Source of the DNA: Xiphophorus maculatus
Taxonomy: Eukaryota > Chordata > Actinopteri > Cyprinodontiformes > Poeciliidae
Direction: 5' to 3'
Assembly: GCF_002775205.1 (NCBI RefSeq)
Contig: NC_036443.1
Span: forward strand, 15,015,373 to 15,079,372
DNA: 64,000 nucleotides
Part shown: positions 55,801 to 64,000 of the stretch, piece by piece
How the letters are laid out: each line of letters begins with the position of its first letter
How positions within the stretch are numbered: position 1 is the first letter of the stretch
The notes under the pieces: model-generated
Told to the model about the DNA's origin: nothing
Databases searched by the model: none
What the model saw: only the letters and a program-made list of their open reading frames with translations
Translations under genes and position numbers: made by a program

Positions 55801-57493
55801 ACATCTTTTCTTTTTAGAATATCAGCTGAATGAGATGAAGATATTCAGCCCACTTAAAAATGTATAACATAGTTGGAGGTTAAAACATTGTTTTTAAAAG
55901 TCTTTACCATTGATACCATTTGTAGTTGACATTCTATGCAGATTTTGCATAAAAACAGAGAACCACCGCTCCAACCACATTTCCTTACTTCTTTTAAAAT
56001 TAAAAACAAAAAAAACTGGTTTTGTCAGAGCCACAACACCACAAAATACTTAATGAAATCTCCCTCCCCAAAAAACATGTTTTCTGAAAGTTACATATTA
56101 ATAAACTGAAACAATTTTATTTAGGCTTAATAGGAGTTTGGTTGTCTTTATCAACTGTAAATGAGAGCACTGCCCTACCCTATCATCTGCAGTCTTAGTA
56201 AAGATAAAACGATAACATAGGCTGCTCAGACCCAGACATCAGCGAGACACAGAGTCAGATTACACAATATCCGTGCAGAAGGGTGTTCCTACTGTTCTGA
56301 AGCAAAGCATTCACTAAAAAAGCCCTGGGACTGTTATGGAGTTTTTTCCTGTTCTGAGGAATGTCTCTCTTCCCCTCTGGCCTGTTAGCACAATTCCCAG
56401 CACCATATTTGGTGTGAGAGGAGTGGAGAAAAGTAGGTGGAGAGTGAGAGTAGCTATGGCCTATTATGTCAAGGGAAGATTAAACAAACTAGTGTTGGGA
56501 CAAGACCCGTCCACTGCTTTTCTCCCACACCAAACATGGACACACACTGGAGATGAGCAACTCGGATCATTTCAGACGAAACGAGGTTAATGGCAGCCTG
56601 AAGAAACAAAACCAATGGGACGAGATGAGAGCTTAAGATGTCTGGCTTTGCAAACAAAACATCTGAATACAAAAACAGTACAACACACGTCAAGCCTGGT
56701 AAGGATTATAACTATGTTCATTATTATGAAGCTGGACAACAATGCAAAACAAGTTTGGCTCCAAAAACTGACATGCAGATCACACCCTAAACACTTTGAA
56801 CAGCCTCTGCGTTTTGAGCAAGGCGGAGGTTCTTCCCTCACTTACCATGAATCTGGTCCAGGTTAAATTCAATCTGGAAAGGACAAGCAGTTGCAAGTGG
56901 GGAAAAAAAGTGATGAAATAGTTCGCAAACAGAGAAAGAAAACCCTAAACCCAGGATTACTGCAACAAGCGGGTATAGAGCAGACCGACAATAGTGATAA
57001 AGAGATAAGGGTCAGGAATGAAGGAGCGCCCAACAAGCAGTAGAAAAATGGAGATGTTCCCACAAGGCAGACTCTCACATGCGTAAATAAAAGCAACACT
57101 TACCGAGGATTTGATCTTCCGAGAAGTCAGACTGTTCAGGAAGAAATTAGGCGAGAGGAAATGGTTTTAAGGCGTTCTGGCTACTGAACATATTTAACAG
57201 GTATTGCGATAGAATCAAAAGGTAAACCCTCCAACTACATAGCATTCAGAAAATGTATCACACACGCAGGCAGTTAAGTAATAAAATGAGGTAATCGTAT
57301 AACTGATCATTTGAAGCTAAAGCTAGCTCAACAAAAAGTTGTACTTCCGCTTGGGACAGGCTAACCAGTTCACATCTTTAGACTCATGTTAACCGCGCTG
57401 CGTAACTAACCTCTCCTTTATTAAACGCTTACATTTAGATGCACGACTCTATTACAGCCAATAAGTCCAGTGAAATGGACAAAAACCCACCAT
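52847..57493 (-). CDS. myl6: Essential myosin light chain, short (MYL6-type) isoform
   Basis: Minus-strand exons: 57491-57493 (ATG only, donor gtgggt), 57104-57131, 54459-54602, 53841-54014, 53649-53726 and 52847-52875. They total 456 nt and encode 151 residues, exactly the usual MYL6 length. The exon sizes of 28, 144, 174, 78 and 29 coding bases follow the essential light chain pattern. The protein starts [20 protein letters not shown] and contains [59 protein letters not shown] and [22 protein letters not shown]-hand folds are present, most with degenerate calcium loops as in the family. Role: the alkali/essential light chain that stabilises the lever arm of non-muscle and smooth-muscle myosin II and some unconventional myosins. 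The TATA element is listed separately. Confidence 0.95.
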
Positions 57494-60131
57494 TTCTTTG
57501 CTGGCTGAGGTGTGTCCCAGGCGACGGAAACCCAAAGAATGTGACGGCTCGATTACAAGCGCGGAGGGAGAAAAGCCTCCACTGCGTCACGACGCAGAGC
57601 GGGGACGAGGTGACGTCACCGCACAACTGCAGCACTCCTTATATAGAAACAAAAAGCTGTACACAAACCACAAAGGACCGATGCTGAATCTCAAATATAT
57701 TTCCATTTTGAGCTCCCATAAAATATAGATTTCCATTTTCTGCTGAGATATGTTATGGTAAATGAATTTTTAGATAATGAAACATTCGCTGGACCGCTTC
57801 TCATTTTGATCCCTACTACTGAAAACTTAGTCTGGGAATTTCTATCACTCCTCGATAATAAATATATTTAAAAAAAACAGATGTAAAAACCATTTCAAAA
57901 ACTTTTCTTTTTCTAAAACAACAATTTTTCAATGTGTCACTGACATTTTTTAAAATAATTATTTATTTTCTGTAGTCTCTTATTACTTGCTTTTTGAAAA
58001 AACAGTATTGCAAATCATGGTACTTGCTTATTAGCCTTGTGCTGTCATGATGTTGTTTGTCCCAATTGTTGTGTATTTTTTATTCAACACTGGAGAAAAT
58101 CTTAATACAGTGCTAAAACCTTTCAACTGGAGTTGCAGTTCAATCGTAACTGAGCTGTAACAAAATACAAGAAGATAAAACAAGTGGACAAATGTTTGAA
58201 AACTAAACTGAATATAAGCATACAGTGTTAATCAGATAATCAGAAGTTTAAGAATATTTGCCAAACAAATAGTCCTAGTTCTTCAAAACAGAACTAGAAA
58301 TCTTAAGAAAGGGATGAAGGGAAATTTGTTTAGATATGATGTCAGCGTTTTCAGTGGACTGATAAGAACATTATACCATGTGGTGGAGTGCAACAATGGT
58401 CTAGAATTGATGGCCATCTATGAAAACCTTGCTGGCTGTACATTTATAAAACATTTTCTATGAAATTTAGATCAGGAAAGCAAGCTGCATGGTTCAAAAC
58501 AGAGATTTAGAGCAAACTCAGAGCAACAACACCCTGTTCATTTCCACTTGGTTTATGATAAACATGTCTCTATGCTGCACGGTGCTGGCTGTATGCAAGA
58601 CACTCCACCTCCAACTCAAGCACATTACCAATTTCAGGAGCAGTCTCTGCGCATGGCCTATACGCTACACACAATCAAGGGTAATCTTTGAATTCCAAAC
58701 GTACAAACCACCCAAAAACATAGCAATTAAGGAAAGTAGACTTGAAAAACATACATCTTTCCAGGGCAGTTTAAATTTATTATTGTTATTCTTCTTATTA
58801 TTGAAGTTTTGGAATTTTCTTGTTTTTTCTCTAGTGGGGAGTTTGACCACAACTAAGAACCAGAATGACTTTGATTTGGGTATTAGCATTGAGTATATGT
58901 GGACATGCATTAATAATGTACCTGAGATCAGTGAGATCAAAGACTGAGGATGCATGTCTTAAGAGCCTGCCAATACAGTCCACTTTCCAGTCATCTGTGA
59001 TCCCACTGTGGACATGCATGGCTTACATACTGTCATGTGCTAAATGAGACATTCACTTCACAAAGCCATGCAATGCAACGTAACACACAAAGTTCCTGAG
59101 GGGGGCAGCAAAGCTATACTGTTAGGCAAACTCAGACACATTACCAAAACTCAATGTGAGGCATTATTAGTTTGTGAAAACACATTCACTTAACTACGGC
59201 CTTTGCTTAATACATTGTTTATCCGCCTTAAAAATGATGATGCAAGCTTAGCATCTTATCTTTAGACAGTTTGGCCCATTCTTCTTTGCAGTACTTCTCA
59301 AGCTCCATCAGTTTGGATGGAGATATCTGTACGGTCATTTTCAGATCTCTCCAGAGATGTTTATACGGATTCAGGCCTGGATTCTAGGTTGGCCACTCCA
59401 GGATAAATCTTTACTGCAAACACATTTTGTATAAGGAATAATATCAGTTCCATTTTTACAGAACTAACTCTGGGTGTCCTTTACTATTTTAATTGTTAAA
59501 TTACTTAAAAGTGTATTATTTTTTTACATTTTCTGCTAGTCTATTGCTTAGTGGCTTTAGAAAGTAGGCCACTGAATCTCTTTAAAAAGAAAATAGCTCA
59601 CTCTGTTGCTCTCCTTCCCCAAGGAGGTTGACTGACTGACAGCCAGCACTCAGTGCCCCATTTTGTTCCTCAACTTAGATTATCTATAAATCAAAATTAA
59701 ATATGATCAGAATAGGGCATATCCTCTATAATAGAGAGCGATCTAGCAAATGACTGCATACATGTTAATTTAAAATTCTTTGGTGTTATTGTAGGTTATT
59801 CTTCTTTACTACCTCAAAAAAAAAAATATCTGACAGAGTATATATGCCATGATCGAAATGAGGTCTGAGAAGATAGGAACAAATGTTCACACTTAATAAA
59901 TGCCCCACACAGGCTTTGTCGCCTAGACATTCAGGAATCACTCACCTCCATAGTGCTGGGGTCGAATGGTGAATCGGAAGGACGCAGCATCCTTGGCTTC
60001 TGCTCTGAAATTGGTTTCGGAGCTGCAGGTGTTGCTGGCAGACAGGGGAAAGGCGGACCAAGTCGTGCTTCAGCCACTGGTGAAGGAGTCTTCTTAATGG
60101 AGGGTTCTCTTTTAGGAGCCATTCCCGACAT
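52847..60131 (-). CDS. myl6: Essential myosin light chain, long (MYL6B/LC1-type) isoform from an upstream first exon
   Basis: The alternative first exon is 59946-60131 (ATG at 60131, donor gtgagt). It encodes 62 residues starting [18 protein letters not shown], rich in Pro, Lys and Ala and ending SPFDPSTME. It joins in phase to a 28-bp exon at 56846-56873 (IEFNLDQIH), then to the shared exons at 54459-54602, 53841-54014, 53649-53726 and 52847-52875, giving 212 residues. Human MYL6B is 208. The N-terminal MAPK-type start and FDP-x-IEFNxDQI join match the actin-contacting extension of LC1-type light chains. A second in-frame ATG lies at 60122. The isoform is inferred from sequence alone, but acceptors, donors and phase all agree. 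An E-box CAGCTG lies at 60224-60229. Confidence 0.8.
54876..56845. other. myl6 intron between the LC1-type small exon and the first shared exon
   Basis: No exon was found. 55178-55330 ('ccttacagaagtattcaaac' then 'cacagttatgaagtgggagg') resembles the terminal part of a Tc1-like element. The rest is AT-rich and unrecognised. Confidence 0.4.
57600..57650 (-). promoter_or_regulatory. myl6: Promoter of the short myl6 transcript
   Basis: On the minus strand TATATAAG lies at 57638-57645. A palindromic GTGACGTCAC (CRE core) lies at 57610-57619, close to the expected start site. The start codon exon begins about 115 nt further on. The surrounding 57500-57630 is the most GC-rich part of this intron. 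Confidence 0.6.
57700..59254. other. myl6 intron between the two first exons, left part
   Basis: AT-rich intronic DNA. A 'cagaagtttaag' near 58241 hints at a Tc1 end, but the rest is unrecognisable. The 152-codon frame at 58489-58947 shows no domain or splice support. Confidence 0.35.
59255..59410 (-). mobile_element. Tc1-like transposase C-terminal fragment
   Basis: Read on the minus strand this gives VLEWPT, then [13 protein letters not shown], then [14 protein letters not shown]. This is the end of a Tc1 transposase in which the catalytic Glu of the NPIE motif has become NPYK. A stop interrupts the frame near WPT. It is a fossil. Confidence 0.75.
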
Positions 60132-60858
60132 CTAAGACAACCTGAACTTAGTGAGAGTTTGCAGTAAAAGCTGCTGGTGTGGCTGCTGCTAAAAGGAATA
60201 CAGAGCTGTGAAGTAAAGTGTGCCAGCTGGGTGAATCCCATGGAGCAGAGGAGGAGGCGAGCAGTGGTGTGATGCTGATGATGCTCAGGGACGAAAGTAG
60301 GTAAATGGTGAAGAGGTGGATGTATGGAACAACATGAGTAGAAATGAGAGGCAACATGTAAGAGGAGTGGGATGAAAGCAAGTGCGGAATATGAAAAAGG
60401 TGACATATATTTAGAAATAAGCTTGGCTGTGCTGACTCTAAGAACATGCTTTTATTTGGGTCAGAGATGTAAGAGATGTAAACTCGGGTTTTATTCACAG
60501 GGGAGTAGAGGGTGTGTTAGGAAGGGTGAATATGATTTTGTTTTTATGACAGTACTGCTAATGCAAGTGCGATATGCACAAAGTCAAAACTTGAGAAGTT
60601 AACAATACACAATCACACACAGATGTACATAGTTTTTGAATTAATTCCTATTAAATATGCCTTATCAGAAATAGAAATTAGAATTTATTTATTTAATCGA
60701 TTCTACAAGAACATTTGAAGCAGTTGTACAGGAAAAATCAGAGCAAAGTAACACGATGAGAAAATAGAGTTATCACTAGATGTCGCCAAAACGCAACCTG
60801 ATGGAGCTCTCAGCACAACTTTGCTTCTAAATATAGGAATAGTAACATATTAGCAGTA
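60132..60858. other. Upstream flank of the long myl6 transcript
   Basis: Putative promoter region of the long isoform at about 60132-60320, with an E-box but no TATA. Beyond that it is unrecognised. Confidence 0.35.
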
Positions 60859-61116
<258 letters not shown>

Positions 61117-61398
61117 GTGCAAATTAGAAAAGAAATTTACAACTTTTGGCGTCACTCCTTGGGATTATCCAATAATCGCTAATGCTCCCTCTTCCTCAGA
61201 CTTTGGGCACAATTCATCGCGCGCTCAATGGGCCTTGAAATCACCGTTTAGGCGTCTCGTGCATCAAAACAATGGCGATGTAAGACCCTCGCTGTGAGCC
61301 CAACGGTGCTTCTGTGGCTTTAATGGTGCTCCAAACAAACTGAAAACAAAGTGTAATAAAATGGTTATATTACACTGTATAAATATATATGTATTTAT
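61117..61398. other. Candidate conserved non-coding block
   Basis: Unique GC-richer sequence at about 61140-61340, next to the microsatellite, with several CpG-containing words ('catcgcgcgctcaatg', 'taggcgtctcgtgc'). No frame is convincing. Confidence 0.35.
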
Positions 61399-61623
61399 TT
61401 ATACATATATATTTGTCAGATTTCTGATTTGTTGATGTATGCTGGCGTATATTGTCTCACCAGCTGATTGCTGATGAGTCTGCCGAGCAGACAGCTCACT
61501 GTCAAACGGTTTAAGAAGATTAGCGTGACCTCGTGTGTTTTCTTCATCATTTCCAACAATAATCCACCCCAACAGGCCAATAGTAACCACTGCTATATCA
61601 GCTTCTGGGAAGATTATCACCAT
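61399..61623 (-). other. Unplaced open frame with hydrophobic segment and ITSM-like motif
   Basis: A 74-codon frame beginning at an ATG at 61623 encodes a hydrophobic stretch (ADIAVVTIGLLGWIIVG), a charged segment with NDEENTRG, and AGETIYASIHQQI. The TIYASI matches the TxYxxI immune tyrosine switch pattern. An acceptor-like tttttccag lies just upstream. No Ig-type exon is visible in the rest of the window, so it is either a single exon of a gene lying further right on the minus strand, a relic, or chance. Confidence 0.25.
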
Positions 61624-61639
61624 TATGCTTATATATAAT

Positions 61640-64000
61640 AACTGGAAAAATTAATATATCATCTTCTTGCTTTTTTCCAGATGTTTGTAAATCGATTTGT
61701 AAAATGTATTTTCCAAACAATCAGACCTTTAATTGTAAACATTACAAATTGTCTTGGGGTTTGAGGTGAACTGTTATGTACAGGTATCCTTTTCAGTCAG
61801 ACCAAGAAGCTCAAGATCTTTACCAAGTACACATTTAATATTTAGATTTTTGACAACATTATAAAATAGCCAAAGATTTATATGAGGAAAAGCAATGACT
61901 TGTTTATTCAACACTGAATAAATTAACTTCTGAAAACCATACTATAGACTACACATATTCTTTCCAGCTCCATTTTAAAGTAAATCCTTGTCATTATCAT
62001 TATTACTTTTATTATAAAAACCCAAATTTCTAGTCATATAGCAGTACCAGCTAAGAATTTAACAACTCTGCTTATCTTAGAAAAAAGAATCACATTTGAT
62101 CATGAATAAGAATGTCCTTCTTCATCAGCGCTAAAACATAACAATAATATTTTGTTGTTGTCCTGGTGCTTTTGGAAACCAAAGATTTAATGTTTATCCA
62201 AACAATCAGACATTTAATTATATGTAAAAAAGGGAAGGTTGATCAATTTTCTCTATTTTCTTCCTCCAGATAAGGATTGTGAAAGCAGATTAAATTACTA
62301 TAACTTAAAGGAAATGCTTTAACAGATTCTCCAAGGTGCCCCAACTGACTAATGAAATTATTGCACTGTTCCCTCTTAATGTCATTCAAAGTCCCTCCCT
62401 GCATCAGCAAATCTCCACACCACCTGATTTATTTTTAATGATATTACACCCTCAGTCGACTGTGTCATGGTAATAATCAGGGTGCTGCAGCTGCCTCTAG
62501 ATCACATTAGCCAGCCTTAATATTGACAGTGCTGGGCCCAAGACACAAAGAGGTTACAGGGAGAGAGAGCTTAAAGAAGGTTAGCCATGGGTTTTCTGCG
62601 GGAGGCAGAGGAGATGGAGGCCGGTGATCCTCCAGTTCACTATGCCCTGGAGGACTGACACCATCATTATGCAGCTTTTCTTATAGTTCTGTGGTGCTTT
62701 AAATTCATCAGTGCCAGAAGTAGACCCCACCTTTCCTAAAGACATCAAAGACAATCTGATGGCAACGTTACTCCCAGCATTTCTTTCTCTGGGTGCTGTG
62801 ACCGGCCAAGACAGCTGCACCCTGAGTTGATTCCTCCTGTGAAGAGACATTTGGACGAGGCTCAGAGGTAACAGCTCTGCAGGGATAACTTTGCAGCAGG
62901 ATTACAGAGAAACTCATTCTCTACAAATACAGTTTCTTTTACGAACAACATCATTATCTTATTAATGATTTATAAATAGGTTGATCTGTTGATATATATA
63001 TATATACAATATTTTTTTTAATGCTCTAGAATAAACACACTTTTCTGTTATTTTTAATCAGAATAAGGCTTCATCCGTTAACCAAATTTATTTTTTAGGC
63101 TTGTCCCTTTGGTCTATTTGCATAATGGTCACACTGGGATTCAGATGAGGCCACTTGTGGGATGCTCGCACCTGATCACAGATACACTGTGGCTCATTGC
63201 CAATCACAACTGTACTGTTGATTCTTCTCAGTGAGGATAACCTCTTCTATTTGTCCTCTTCGGATTGTACATAATCAGCACGAAGTTGCAGAGCTGTAAA
63301 ATATTATCCTCCCAACCCAAATTGTGGTTTAGTCTGAAGGGGTGGGTTGTGTGTGGGGGCCCTCAGATTAGCGTCGTTGATTAGTGGTTGGGTGTAATCC
63401 TTTCAGGCCTTCTCTTTCCAAAACACCCCAGGGATATCCCCGTCTCCCCGAGGACCAGTAGCGTGGCAGATGGATCCTCCCCCCTCTTCCCCTTCTTCTG
63501 CCCCCTCGAGCAGCACACCAAAAAACAGTGTTGATGTCCTGGGACGGAGGTTGTAAAGTATCCTGAATATGAAACCACAGGCACCTTTGTTTAATGGCTC
63601 TCTCCCCACTTAGTGAGAATTGCCCCCGGGCCTGATTCCCATTCTACGTTCACATTTCTGCTTGACTGGAATGTTTTCCAAACCCTTAGCTAGAACAGAG
63701 AAGATTAAGCGACAAGCAATCTGCTCGTATTGCCAAGATGAAATGCTGTGAGATCTTATCAAAATTCACTGTGGGGTCCATTAGAATTATGCTGTTGACA
63801 TAATAGTTTAATGGACATGATAGAATGTATATAGAAGACGATGGTCTTGAATCAGACAGGACCTTAATACTCTCTCTGATCTGATATCAGATGCAGATAA
63901 CAGACCACTTGTCTGTTGGAGAAATATATGTAAATCTAATATAAACTAAATTTTTAGTAAAATGACCTGAACACACTGGGATGGGAAGACCAGTTCCACT
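61640..64000. other. Right-end spacer with candidate regulatory blocks
   Basis: No supported exon. Unique, less AT-rich blocks at about 62330-62890, 63100-63300 and 63330-63780 look like candidate conserved non-coding elements. A short (AT)n lies near 62995-63005. Confidence 0.35.

Noticed and set aside
58489..58947. 152-codon frame in the myl6 intron
   Set aside because: Low-information sequence without domains; a minus-strand frame overlaps it and no splice sites support it.

Overview
The window is vertebrate nuclear DNA, most likely from a ray-finned (percomorph, perhaps cyprinodontiform) fish. The evidence is GT-AG introns, AT-rich spacers, several decayed Tc1-like transposons, a tRNA-derived repeat of a kind common in teleosts, and proteins that match vertebrate families. 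The species assignment is an inference from repeat style and gene structure. No rRNA, tRNA, CRISPR array or bacterial-style operon was seen.

Four protein-coding loci can be supported. (1) Positions 1-3379, minus strand: the 5' part of a tmem9-type gene (lysosomal/endosomal type I membrane protein), running off the left edge. (2) About 10160-13965, plus strand: a gene whose C-terminal exons belong to an uncharacterised multicopy teleost family, often labelled SAMD3-like; its N-terminal exon looks damaged or incomplete. (3) About 34090-46461, plus strand: c1ql4-like, a secreted C1q-domain synaptic-type protein, with a non-coding first exon, a uORF-rich leader and a 10.3 kb intron. (4) 51359-60131, minus strand: a myl6-type essential myosin light chain gene with two separate 5' ends and two alternative C-terminal exons.

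Layout: tmem9 and its promoter (1-3700); spacer with a dead Tc1 element and a long (AT)n run (3700-10100); the SAMD3-like gene (10160-13965); a 20 kb gene-poor stretch (14-34 kb) holding several decayed Tc1 copies, a SINE-like insertion with a target duplication, LINE 3' ends, an unusual palindromic AT-rich repeat and a number of moderately GC-rich blocks that look like candidate conserved non-coding elements; c1ql4 with another Tc1 in its intron; a spacer with another Tc1 piece; myl6; then a 258 bp (ATCT)n microsatellite and more candidate regulatory blocks to the right edge.

The most interesting observation is the myl6 locus. One gene carries both a short MYL6-type start and a long, Pro/Lys-rich MYL6B-type start, feeding the same downstream exons in the nested order used by the LC1/LC3 fast-muscle gene MYL1. 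In mammals MYL6 and MYL6B are separate neighbouring genes. The genes in this window have no evident joint pathway; they are ordinary neighbours.
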